This document shows positions 13,447 through 21,465 of a DNA stretch of 34,583 nt, one piece after another. The first letter of the stretch is position 1, and each line of letters begins with the position of its first letter. The position numbers were made by a program, and so were the translations under genes. Source of the DNA: RFTU01 sp049423145 (GTDB lineage: Bacteria > Pseudomonadota > Gammaproteobacteria > Burkholderiales > Burkholderiaceae_C); contig JBMSQF010000022.1 in the NCBI GenBank assembly GCA_049423145.1, positions 1-34,583 of the forward strand, read 5' to 3'. A model generated the notes under the pieces. It was not told where the DNA came from, searched no databases, and saw nothing but the letters and a program-made list of their open reading frames with translations.

Positions 13447-15633
13447 ATGCACTCACACGCCCCGACCGCCGAGGGTTCGTCCCGTCCCTGGACCTTGGTG
13501 CCTTTTGCGCTGACCATCTTCACCAGCGCCTTCCTCTTGTTCCAGGTTCAGCCCCTGCTGAGCAAGCAGATCCTTCCCTGGTTCGGTGGCAGCCCAGCCG
13601 TCTGGACCACGGCCATGCTGTTCTTTCAGATCCTGCTGTGCCTGGGCTACCTGTACGCCCACGGCCTGGCCCGCTTGCCCTCACGACCCCTGCAGGCCCG
13701 CATCCATGTGGCCCTGCTCGTGGTCTCGGCCCTGCTGGCCACGCGCGTGCTCCCGGGCGCAGAGTGGCGCCCGGCCACGCCGGACGCGCCGGTCATGCAG
13801 GTGCTGCTGATTCTGGGTGCCAGCGTGGGCTTGCCCTACTTCTGTCTGGCCACCACCGGTCCACTGGTGCAACACTGGTTCACCCGCACCCCGCACGCGC
13901 ATTCGGTCTTTCGCCTCTACGCGCTTTCCAACGTGGGCTCCTTCCTGGCCCTCCTGTCCTTCCCCTACCTGCTGGAGCCCTGGCTGGAGCAGCAGCAGAT
14001 GGGTCGCCTGTGGACGGTGGGCTTCTGGCTGTTCGTGTTGCTGTGCCTGCCGCTGGCCATCGGCCGTTGGCAGGCACCGATGGCCGTGCAGGCCAGCCCC
14101 ACGCGGCCCGAGACCTTGGCCGAGGGCTCCGGCGCTCCAGCGGTCGGGCTGGTGCAGCGCCTGTCCTGGGTGGCGCTGCCGGCGCTGGCTTCACTGGTGT
14201 TCATTGCAGCCACCGATCAGATCAGCCATGACGTGGCCCCCGAGCCTCGACTGTGGATCACGACACTCGGCCTGTACCTGGTCACCTTCATTCTCACCTT
14301 CGACCACCCCCGCTGGTACCGCCCCCGTGTCTTTGCGCTGCTCACCCTGTTGCTCATCTTGGCCACGGCCGGCATCAGCGACATTCCTGCTTGGTTCGGC
14401 TTGAGTTGGGACTATGGCGTCCATGAGTTGCGCTGGCTGCACTACGGGCTGTTGTTTGTGGTGTGCATGCTTTGCCATGGCGAGCTCTACCGCCGTCGCC
14501 CGCAGGACCCCACTCGGCTGACCGAGTTCTATTTGTGCATGTCGGTGGGCGGCGCCTTTGGCGGCTTGTTCGTGACCTTGGTGGCCACGCAATGGTTCGA
14601 CGACTACCACGAGTGGTTGATGGCACTCGTGGTCGCGGCACTGCTGGCCAGTCGCGTCCTCTTCAGGGGGCCCTTGCCGATGTCGCGGTTCGCGGCTTGG
14701 GGCACGGTTGCCCTGTCGGTGGCCATGGTGGGCCTGCTGGTGAACCTGCTCAACCCCTGGTCGTGGCGGGATGTTCGGACGGCCGAGTCCACCCAGGTGC
14801 TGCTGGACCAGGCGCGCAATTTCTATGGCACGGTCACCGTCACCGAGCATCGCTACCCCGGGGATCCCGATCGGGATGAGCGCGTCTTCTTCAGCGGCAG
14901 CGTCACCCATGGGCAGCAGTCGCTGTCGCCCCACCTGCGCCATGTGCCCACCACCTACTACGCCCGCGACAGCGGGATCGGCGAGACCCTGCAGTGGGCC
15001 ATGGACCGCCAACCCCGCCTGGAGGTGGCCCTGATCGGCTTGGGTGCTGGGACCCTGGCCAACTACGCCCGCGAGGCGGACGCCTACGACTTCTATGAGA
15101 TCAACCCGGAGGCGGTGCGCATCGCGCAGCGCTGGTTCGACAACCTGTCCTCATGCAAGGCCCGGCAACAGGAGATCTTTCTGGGCGATGCGCGGCTGCG
15201 CATGGAGCAACTGCCCAAAGACAAGCGCTATGACGTCATCGTGCTCGATGCCTTCACGGGCGGTTCGGTGCCGATTCATCTGTTGACCCGCGAGGCCTTT
15301 GGCATCTACCGCGACCATCTGAAGCCCGACGGCTACCTGGCGATCAACATCACCAATGCCTATCTGAACCTCTATCCCGTGGTGAAGGCGCAGGCGCAGG
15401 CCTTGGGCCTGTCCTTCCGGCACAAGTACCAGGCGTTTGACGAGACACGCAACATCCGGCGCAACCTGCACTTCATCATGACCCGCGATGCGGCCTATCT
15501 GCAGGCCCACCCGTCGGTGGATCGGGAGATCCGCGATGAGCAGGGGCGGCTGTTGGGCACCGATCCCCAGGACCTGCCCGGCCTGCGCCTGTGGACCGAT
15601 CAGTTCAGCAGCATCGCCCCCATCGTGCGCTGA
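13447..15633 (+). CDS. Multi-pass membrane protein with C-terminal spermidine-synthase-like domain
   Basis: This 728-residue protein belongs to the fused transporter-like/spermidine-synthase-like family. Roughly residues 15-440 are a run of about twelve hydrophobic helices, opening with the family signature FQVQPLLSKQILPWFGGSPA. From about residue 525 a Rossmann SAM/decarboxy-SAM-binding fold follows: GLGAG (531-535), acidic E551 in YEINPEAVRIA, D581 in LGDAR and D601 in VLDAFTGG. The DP pair expected after the catalytic Asp of true aminopropyltransferases is replaced by FTGG, so polyamine synthesis is doubtful. The ATG at 13447 is used because the helices begin soon after, and the open frame upstream looks non-coding. 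Its role is unknown. Confidence 0.82.
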   Translation: MHSHAPTAEGSSRPWTLVPFALTIFTSAFLLFQVQPLLSKQILPWFGGSPAVWTTAMLFFQILLCLGYLYAHGLARLPSRPLQARIHVALLVVSALLATRVLPGAEWRPATPDAPVMQVLLILGASVGLPYFCLATTGPLVQHWFTRTPHAHSVFRLYALSNVGSFLALLSFPYLLEPWLEQQQMGRLWTVGFWLFVLLCLPLAIGRWQAPMAVQASPTRPETLAEGSGAPAVGLVQRLSWVALPALASLVFIAATDQISHDVAPEPRLWITTLGLYLVTFILTFDHPRWYRPRVFALLTLLLILATAGISDIPAWFGLSWDYGVHELRWLHYGLLFVVCMLCHGELYRRRPQDPTRLTEFYLCMSVGGAFGGLFVTLVATQWFDDYHEWLMALVVAALLASRVLFRGPLPMSRFAAWGTVALSVAMVGLLVNLLNPWSWRDVRTAESTQVLLDQARNFYGTVTVTEHRYPGDPDRDERVFFSGSVTHGQQSLSPHLRHVPTTYYARDSGIGETLQWAMDRQPRLEVALIGLGAGTLANYAREADAYDFYEINPEAVRIAQRWFDNLSSCKARQQEIFLGDARLRMEQLPKDKRYDVIVLDAFTGGSVPIHLLTREAFGIYRDHLKPDGYLAINITNAYLNLYPVVKAQAQALGLSFRHKYQAFDETRNIRRNLHFIMTRDAAYLQAHPSVDREIRDEQGRLLGTDPQDLPGLRLWTDQFSSIAPIVR

Positions 15634-15705
15634 AGCCTCAATCGCGCCTGCCCTGGGTAATCCCCTTAACCATCAAGGGTTATTCCGGCTAAGAATCCGG
15701 CTTGG

Positions 15706-15727
15706 ATCGCCCTTTCAGTGGGGCGAT
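15706..15727. other. Hairpin in the 15634-15793 intergenic region
   Basis: ATCGCCC (15706-15712) and GGGCGAT (15721-15727) pair exactly across an 8-base loop. A weaker 5-bp inverted repeat sits upstream (15667-15671 with 15678-15682). The region separates the large membrane protein from the single-pass protein/channel operon. Only a short T-run follows, so it is a weak terminator candidate or leader structure. Confidence 0.35.
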
Positions 15728-15793
15728 TTCCTGCGTTGATGCCCACATGGTCTGCCGATCCCGCCCATGGGATCCAGAGGGAAGGAGAACCGC

Positions 15794-16453
15794 ATGGTGG
15801 CCAAAGCGGAAGAGACCGGAACGCCCGTGCGTCCGCTCGAGCACTCGGCCGAGGAGACCCTGGCTACGGGCCTTCCCCAGTCGCGGTTGCGCCCCAGCAC
15901 GGGTGATGTGATCTTCTTCATCGTCCTGTTGGCGGCCTTGACCGGGGTTGCGCTTTCGGCCCGTGTAGCCTGGCGTGAAGCCAGTCTCATGGAGCATGCC
16001 AAGGCCCAGGCCCAGACACTGCACCGATGGGCGGTGTCGGTGGCCAGCGACCCGGACAGCACCGAACCTGTGCCTCCCACCATCTGCGCCCCGTTGTCAG
16101 GGGAGCCCGGTGAAGGGGCCGACGCTGATGCTGCAGCGCCCTCCGAGCCCACGGCCCTCACCTGGGGCCAATGCAAGGCGCAATGGTTGGATGCCGGTGG
16201 CTTGTTGGCAGGCGCCCAGAACCCCTTTGGTGAAGGCCTGCCGTTGATGCGTGCCCGCTGTGAACGCGGCAACTTTGCCGGGCGTGGCGGTTTGGTGATC
16301 GAAAAGGGCGTACACAGTCCGCCGGGCTTTCCGCCCACCGTCAGTTGGGAGCCGATGCCCGATTCGGAAAGCATGGCCAAGGGCCTCTTGATCCGTTTCT
16401 CGGCGTGTGACGCCGCGGGTTACGCCATTCATGTTGGGGAGGCCAAACTGTGA
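15794..16453 (+). CDS. Single-pass membrane protein of unknown function, coupled to the ion channel gene
   Basis: I do not recognise this 219-residue protein. About 40 N-terminal residues rich in charge are followed by one hydrophobic segment (IFFIVLLAALTGVALSA). Then comes a probably periplasmic domain of about 150 residues with four cysteines (in TICAP, WGQCKAQW, RARCERG and FSACDAA) that could form disulfides. An acidic Ala/Pro linker lies between the first two cysteines. The AGGAG-rich site at 15779-15787 selects the ATG at 15794 over an upstream in-frame ATG at 15767. Its stop overlaps the channel's GTG start by 4 bp (GTGA). Translational coupling and membrane topology suggest an accessory subunit or sensor for that channel, which is inference. 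Confidence 0.75.
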   Translation: MVAKAEETGTPVRPLEHSAEETLATGLPQSRLRPSTGDVIFFIVLLAALTGVALSARVAWREASLMEHAKAQAQTLHRWAVSVASDPDSTEPVPPTICAPLSGEPGEGADADAAAPSEPTALTWGQCKAQWLDAGGLLAGAQNPFGEGLPLMRARCERGNFAGRGGLVIEKGVHSPPGFPPTVSWEPMPDSESMAKGLLIRFSACDAAGYAIHVGEAKL

Positions 16454-18087
16454 GCACACCTGCCGCCCATCTGCACCGCCCCCCAACGGCTGCATCGCAC
16501 CCAGTCCCCGTGCCCCTGCCGGCTCCGGGCGAGGTACCCCTGCGGCGATGGCTCTATGTCTGGCTGTTGGATCCGCATGCGGAAGGCAATCTGCACAAGC
16601 GCGTCGACCGCATCATCGCCCTGCTGATCATCGCCAATCTGTTTGCGCTGCTGTTCGAACACGTGCCGGCAATCTACGACCCTTGGAAAACCGCGTTCCA
16701 TTGGTTTGACGTGGCCTCGGTGGTGATCTTCACGGCGGAGTACTTGTTGCGGCTCTATCTGGCCCCTGAGGATGCCGAATTCGCACACGCCAAAAACCCG
16801 CATTGGGCCTATGTGCGAAGCCCCTTCGCCTTGGTGGATCTGGCGGCCATCCTGCCCTTCTACCTGTCCATGTTCATAGCGCTTGACTTGCGCATGCTGC
16901 GGGCCCTGCGCCTGCTGCGCATCTTCAAGCTGTTGCGTCTGATGGTGCCGGCCTACCATGAATTCATGGCGCTCAATCGTGGCCGTACGCTGCGCCAGCA
17001 CATCCATGCGCTGGTGTGGCCGAGCGAATTTGGCGGCCGCCTCCACGGCTACTTCGATACCTTCATCGTCGTTTGGGTGGTCATCTCGGTGGTGGCGGTG
17101 ATCCTGGAGTCCGTGGACTCCATCCACTTCGTACTGGCGCTGGAGTTCATCATCCTGGATACGGTGGCGGTGACCATCTTCACGGTCGAGTACCTGCTGC
17201 GGATCTACTCGGCGGTCGAAGACCCCAGGTACCAAGATTCATGGCTGCCCCGTTGGAAATACGCACGAACGCCCACTGCGGTGATCGACTTGTTGGCCAT
17301 CCTGCCCTTCTTTCTGGAGGCGATGCTTCACCACCTGATCGATCTGCGCTTCCTGCGGATCTTCCGCCTGATGCGGCTGCTCAAGCTCACGCGTTACACC
17401 GGCGCGACCATGACCCTGGGTCGTGTCGTCAAGCGGGAGTGGCCGGTATTGGGTGCTTCGGCTTTCGTGATGTTGCTGCTGGTGATCCTTACGGCCAGCC
17501 TGGGATATCTCTTCGAGCACGAAGCGCAGCCCGAAAAATTCGAAAACATTCCCCAGTCGATCTACTGGGCCGTGGTGACCCTGGCCAGCGTGGGTTACGG
17601 CGATATCTCGCCCGTCACACCCATGGGCCGCGCCATGACCATCGTGCTGGCTCTGCTGGGCATCGGCATCTTTGCCATTCCGGCGGCTTTGCTGTCGTCT
17701 GCCTTTACCGACCAGTTGCGCATTGAGCGCGAGACCCTGCAAAACGAGCTGTACAAGATGCTGGCGGACGGCACCATCTCGGAAGAAGAGCAGGGCATCA
17801 TCGATGCCGAGGCCAAGCGTTTGCACCTCAGCCGGGATGAGGTGAACCGTCTCATCGACAAGGCCCGTCAGCAGCGGGCGGCCGTTTCCAACCATGCCTT
17901 GATGTCCATGCCACAGCTCATGGAGCAGCCGGCGGCGGCCGTCGAGCGCTACCGCGAATTGCTCAGTCAGATCCGACAGCTGTCGCAGTTGTGCAACGAA
18001 CCCCGCATGACCGAAATTCTCCACACGCCCGACAAAGGCACGGCCACCGAGCGCGAGATCTGGGACCTGGTCCGGCGGTCCAACTGA
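16450..18087 (+). CDS. Voltage-gated K+-type ion channel with two tandem voltage-sensor domains and one pore
   Basis: This 545-residue protein has an unusual order. Voltage sensor 1 comes first: S1 about 54-72, S2 87-103, S3 126-141, and S4 with R148, R151, R154, R157, K160 and R163. Voltage sensor 2 is complete too: S1 203-221, S2 234-252, S3 277-292, and S4 with R300, R303, R306, R309, K312 and R315. One pore follows: S5 about 330-356, pore helix, selectivity filter SVGYGD (380-385), and S6 397-420 with IFAIPAALL. The sensors are internal repeats, e.g. FTAEYLLRLY/FTVEYLLRIY and DLAAILPFYL/DLLAILPFFL. The cytoplasmic tail (421-545) is helical and charged, with an LADGTISEEE segment. GYGD implies K+ selectivity, and tetramer assembly is expected from the family. 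The GTG start overlaps the preceding gene. Confidence 0.9.
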   Translation: MSTPAAHLHRPPTAASHPVPVPLPAPGEVPLRRWLYVWLLDPHAEGNLHKRVDRIIALLIIANLFALLFEHVPAIYDPWKTAFHWFDVASVVIFTAEYLLRLYLAPEDAEFAHAKNPHWAYVRSPFALVDLAAILPFYLSMFIALDLRMLRALRLLRIFKLLRLMVPAYHEFMALNRGRTLRQHIHALVWPSEFGGRLHGYFDTFIVVWVVISVVAVILESVDSIHFVLALEFIILDTVAVTIFTVEYLLRIYSAVEDPRYQDSWLPRWKYARTPTAVIDLLAILPFFLEAMLHHLIDLRFLRIFRLMRLLKLTRYTGATMTLGRVVKREWPVLGASAFVMLLLVILTASLGYLFEHEAQPEKFENIPQSIYWAVVTLASVGYGDISPVTPMGRAMTIVLALLGIGIFAIPAALLSSAFTDQLRIERETLQNELYKMLADGTISEEEQGIIDAEAKRLHLSRDEVNRLIDKARQQRAAVSNHALMSMPQLMEQPAAAVERYRELLSQIRQLSQLCNEPRMTEILHTPDKGTATEREIWDLVRRSN

Positions 18088-18279
18088 GCCGCGCGGCCAA
18101 ACGCCCGCGACCTCGGGGTTTCCGGTCCCCGGGGGTGTCATCCATGAGTCCAAAACGGCGATTCGCGCGGTAAGCTTGCAGCGCGGTGGCTCCATGGGCG
18201 TGGCCGGTACACCGGGCCCGCGCCCGGGACGCCCCCACTGCTTGACAATACAAACCCAAGCGATCCCGCAGGAGAAGGC

Positions 18280-18552
18280 ATGAAATTCCTCTACACGGAC
18301 CTGGGCCCGCGTCAGCCCGGGGAGGTGGTCCAGGTGAGCCTGACGGCCGTGGCCAATGTCCGGTTGATGGACACGCCCAACTTCACCAATTACAAGAACG
18401 GCGTCAAGCACATCTACACGGGTGGCGTGGTCCGACAGTCCCCCATCCGCTTGACCATTCCCACCCATGGGCACTGGCATGTCGCCATCGACACCACCGG
18501 CATCCAGGGGTCTCCGGGCGTCAGTGCCAATGTCAAGGTGGTGGGGGCATGA
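18280..18552 (+). CDS. DUF1883 domain protein
   Basis: This 90-residue protein is a whole DUF1883 domain, recognisable from MKFLYTDLG, VANVRLMDTPNFTNYKNG, SPIRLTIP and the GHWHVAID segment. The function of the family is not established, and the fold is expected to be a small beta-sandwich. AGGAGAAGG directly upstream gives a strong ribosome-binding site for the ATG. Its last four bases overlap the ATG of methyltransferase copy 2, so the two are co-translated. The 192 bp before it contain a GC hairpin (18212-18227) and a TTGACA at 18242-18247 without a good -10 at normal spacing, so the promoter is uncertain. Confidence 0.85.
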   Translation: MKFLYTDLGPRQPGEVVQVSLTAVANVRLMDTPNFTNYKNGVKHIYTGGVVRQSPIRLTIPTHGHWHVAIDTTGIQGSPGVSANVKVVGA

Positions 18553-19400
18553 GCATCGCCTGGCGTTTGGGGGTCATGACCCTGGTGGCGGCCCTGGCGA
18601 TCCCGGCCTCTGGGGTCCAGGCGGAGCAGACCACGGCCGCGAAATCCACCTACACGCCGTCGCGGGGCCAGCCGGGCAAGGACGTCATGTGGATTCCCAC
18701 GCCCCAGGGTCTGATCGACCGGATGCTGGAAGTGGCCAAGGTGCGGTCTGACGACCGCCTCTACGACCTCGGTGCCGGCGACGGCATCATCCCCATCACC
18801 GCAGCCCGGCGATTCGGCACATCTGGCGTGGGCATTGAATACAACCCACAGTTGGCCGACTACGCCCGCGCCAAGGCTGCGCAGGCCGGTGTTGCCGACA
18901 AGGTCCGCATCATCACCGGGGACATCTTCAAGGAAGACTTCAGTTCCGCCACCGTCGTCACGCTCTACCTCTACCCGGACCTGAACATGCGCCTTCGGCC
19001 GTCGCTCTTGGCCATGAAGCCCGGTACGCGGGTGGTGTCGCATGCCTTCAATATGGGCGACTGGGAGCCGGATGCGACCGTTGAGTTCGGAGCTGCGCGG
19101 GCCTATCTCTGGGTGGTTCCCGCGCAGGTCGATGGCGAGTGGACGCTCAGCGGCTTCGGCCCCGGAAACGCCCGGCTCCTGCTGCAGCAGTCGTTTCAGC
19201 AAATCGGTGGCTCGCTCACCCTCAATGGCGTCAACCACCCCCTGATCGGAGCGCGGCTCCAAGGCCAGGAACTGCGCTTCAAGATCATCACCGGGACACG
19301 CGAGCTACAGGAGTTCACCGCCAAGGTCGCGGGCGGGCGCCTGGAAGGCACGATCAATGCGGCGAACCTGAACACGAGCTTTGAGGGCGTGAGGCGTTGA
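18549..19400 (+). CDS. Exported class I SAM-dependent methyltransferase-fold protein (copy 2)
   Basis: This 283-residue paralogue of the protein at 11243 has the same layout. A Sec signal peptide (hydrophobic core about 7-20, likely cleavage after VQA at 25) leads to the GKDVMWIPTP linker. Then come motif I DLGAGDG (73-79), E97 in GIEYNP, GDIFKEDF, TLYLYP and MGDWEPD, and the same C-terminal domain (LEGTINAANLN near the end). The mature parts of the two copies are nearly colinear with long identical stretches, whereas the signal peptides are unrelated in sequence. Export itself therefore appears conserved. It is coupled by ATGA to the DUF1883 gene before it and by TTGA to the permease after it. 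Substrate, and a source of SAM outside the cytoplasm, are unknown. Confidence 0.82.
   Translation: MSIAWRLGVMTLVAALAIPASGVQAEQTTAAKSTYTPSRGQPGKDVMWIPTPQGLIDRMLEVAKVRSDDRLYDLGAGDGIIPITAARRFGTSGVGIEYNPQLADYARAKAAQAGVADKVRIITGDIFKEDFSSATVVTLYLYPDLNMRLRPSLLAMKPGTRVVSHAFNMGDWEPDATVEFGAARAYLWVVPAQVDGEWTLSGFGPGNARLLLQQSFQQIGGSLTLNGVNHPLIGARLQGQELRFKIITGTRELQEFTAKVAGGRLEGTINAANLNTSFEGVRR
19266..19291 (+). repeat. 26-bp direct repeat, copy 2 (within methyltransferase copy 2)
   Basis: Identical to 11984-12009 and in the same orientation; see that entry for its meaning. Confidence 0.85.
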
Positions 19401-20776
19401 CGCCCGGGTCGTCTCAGGACGGGCCATTGCAGCCTTTGCGGCTGCTGCAGCCCGGTGCGGCGGTGGCCTTGATCGTCGGTATCGTCGTCGGTGCGGGTAT
19501 CTTCAAGACGCCCTCGCTGGTCGCCGGTATCAGTGGCGATGCCGGTTGGGCCCTGATGCTTTGGCTGCTGGGCGCCCTGATCTCACTGGCCGGTGCCCTG
19601 TGTTACGCCGAACTGTGCACGGCCTATCCCCATGCCGGGGGTGACTACCACTTCCTGCACCGCTCCTTCGGAAGGAACCTGTCCTTCCTGTATGCCTGGT
19701 CGCGTGCCACCATCATCAATCCAGGCTCCATCGCCTTGCTCGCCTTCGTCTTCGGCGACTACATGACGTCCTTGATTCCCTTGGGGGCTTATTCGAGCGC
19801 CCTGTGGGCGGTGGGTATCGTGGCGGTGCTCACGGGTGTCAATCTGGTCGGGCTGACCGCATCAGCCCGCTTGCAAACCCTGCTCACGGCGTTCGAACTC
19901 CTGGGCCTGTTGGCGGTGGTGGCGGCCGGTTGGGTGGTGGAAGCCCAACCGACGCAGACGCTGCAGTGGTTCGCGTCTGCGCCGGCCCCCGCCCAGTGGG
20001 GCCTGTGCCTGGTGTTCGTCCTGCTGACCTTTGGGGGCTGGAACGAGGCGGCTTATGTATCGGCCGAGTTGCGAGGAGGGCCGCGCACGATGGTGGGGGT
20101 GATGGCCACCAGCATCGCGCTCCTGGCCGCGCTCTATCTGTTGGTCAACATCGCACTGCTCTCGGGCTTGGGCTTGGAGGGGCTGAGCAACAGCAAGACG
20201 GCGGCTTCGGACCTGCTGGGCCTGGCCTTCGGTCCATGGGCCCAGAAGGCGCTGGGTCTGCTGGTGGCCGTGGCGGCGCTGACCAGCATCAACGCCACCA
20301 TGGTGGTGGGGTCGCGCAGCAATTTCGCGGTGGGTCGCGATTGGCGCCTGCTGTCGCCGTTGGCCCGCTGGGAAGGCCGCACCGGAAGCCCCGTGGCCGG
20401 CCTTTGGTTCCAGGCGGTGGTCAGCGTGGCGCTGATCGGGCTGGGCACTCAGCAAGCCGATGGCTTCTCCGCCATGGTCGAATTCACGGCCCCGGTCTTC
20501 TGGGCCTTCCTCTTCTTGGTCAGCACCGCACTCGTTTGGCTGCGCCACAAGGACCCCCAGGCCGATCGGCCGTTCCGGGTGCCCTTGTACCCCCTGCTGC
20601 CCTTGGTTTTCGGTGCGGCTTGCGCATGGCTGACCTATTCCAGCGTTCGCTATGCCATCAGCCAACAGGCGGTTCACATTGCCCTGTTGGTATTGGCCAG
20701 CGGCTTGGTGGCCTTGCTGCTGCTGCGCGGGCGTGAGTCGGCGCTGGAGCGGTCCAGGGATCACCGAGGTCCCTGA
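19397..20776 (+). CDS. APC superfamily amino acid/polyamine permease
   Basis: This 459-residue inner-membrane transporter has about twelve helices. The amino acid-polyamine-organocation signature is at the first helix (ALIVGIVVGAGIF, with the GxGIF substrate-backbone loop), followed by YAELCTAYPHAGGDYHFL. The unwound sixth helix carries LTFGGWNEAAYVSAEL, and NATMVVGSRSNFAVGRD matches the LAT/YfnA-like branch. The only reasonable start is a TTG at 19397 that overlaps the stop of the methyltransferase (TTGA). GAGGG at 19383-19387 serves as its site. Co-translation with an exported methyltransferase and a DUF1883 protein hints at a joint role, but the transported substrate is not readable. The 119 bp after it, before convergent yaeQ, show no clear terminator. 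Confidence 0.88.
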   Translation: MTPGSSQDGPLQPLRLLQPGAAVALIVGIVVGAGIFKTPSLVAGISGDAGWALMLWLLGALISLAGALCYAELCTAYPHAGGDYHFLHRSFGRNLSFLYAWSRATIINPGSIALLAFVFGDYMTSLIPLGAYSSALWAVGIVAVLTGVNLVGLTASARLQTLLTAFELLGLLAVVAAGWVVEAQPTQTLQWFASAPAPAQWGLCLVFVLLTFGGWNEAAYVSAELRGGPRTMVGVMATSIALLAALYLLVNIALLSGLGLEGLSNSKTAASDLLGLAFGPWAQKALGLLVAVAALTSINATMVVGSRSNFAVGRDWRLLSPLARWEGRTGSPVAGLWFQAVVSVALIGLGTQQADGFSAMVEFTAPVFWAFLFLVSTALVWLRHKDPQADRPFRVPLYPLLPLVFGAACAWLTYSSVRYAISQQAVHIALLVLASGLVALLLLRGRESALERSRDHRGP

Positions 20777-20895
20777 CCGAGCGGCTCGAGTCGGCGCCCT
20801 GCCAGACGATGCCGACCAACCATTCATCCGCGACGTCTCGACAAGTCACCCACAGACGAACCGTGGCCATCGCTGCTGCGAAGGGGTGGAAAACG

Positions 20896-21456
20896 CTAAA
20901 GCCAACGCTGCGGCTCGATCATCACGCTGCCGGTCTCGCCGCTGATCGTGACCGCGCCGTCCTGCACCGTGGCCTGCAGCTGCATGCTGCGCGCGGCCAT
21001 GCCTGCCAGGGCCTGCGAGGCCTCGGTCGGCACGCGGAAAACCTGAAGCTTGCTCAGGCGTGTGAGCTTGCTTTCGATGCCTTTCCACCAGACTTCGGCG
21101 GCGTGGTTGAAGGCATAGACGCGAACGGCATCGGCCTTCTGGCAAGCCTTGACCAGCGGCCGATCCTCCGGTTGACCCACCTCCACCCAAAGCTTGACCG
21201 CTCCGGTGTAGTCCTTCAGCCACAGGTCAGGGTCATCGGGGTCGGAAAGCCCGGCGCCGAAGGCCAGCGTCCCATCGCCCCGGCAGATGTCCTGCAGTTC
21301 ATGGGCGTTGAGGGCGAGCGCCAGCAGCCGGACCATCATGCGCTCGTCGGTTTCGCTGGGGTGGCGGGCCAGCGTCAGCGCATGGTCGGCGTAGTAGCCG
21401 TGGTCGATGTCGGCAATGGCCAGGCTGGCCTTGTAGATGGTGGACTTCAGGGCCAT
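20896..21456 (-). CDS. yaeQ: YaeQ family protein
   Basis: This 186-residue protein matches YaeQ from start (MALKSTIYKASLAIADIDHGYY) to end. It includes HPSETDERMMVRLLALAL, LWLKDYTGAVKLWVEVGQPED and VYAFNHAAEVWW. The family has a PD-(D/E)xK nuclease-like fold, visible here as E in WVEVGQP and the preceding Asp/Glu residues. Biochemical function is unsettled, and E. coli YaeQ was noted as a suppressor related to RfaH loss. AAGGG upstream supports the ATG. It lies 9 bp after ispB on the same strand and probably shares its transcript. Confidence 0.92.
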   Translation of the reverse strand: MALKSTIYKASLAIADIDHGYYADHALTLARHPSETDERMMVRLLALALNAHELQDICRGDGTLAFGAGLSDPDDPDLWLKDYTGAVKLWVEVGQPEDRPLVKACQKADAVRVYAFNHAAEVWWKGIESKLTRLSKLQVFRVPTEASQALAGMAARSMQLQATVQDGAVTISGETGSVMIEPQRWL

Positions 21457-21465
21457 GCAGGCCCT

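Noticed and set aside
15661..15700. Short direct repeat TCCGGCT and weak inverted repeat before the channel operon
   Set aside because: Seven- and five-base matches at this length are expected by chance; only the 7-bp hairpin at 15706-15727 was kept, with low confidence.
18242..18271. Sigma70 promoter at TTGACA upstream of the DUF1883 gene
   Set aside because: No -10-like hexamer occurs 16-18 bp downstream, so the TTGACA alone does not support a promoter.
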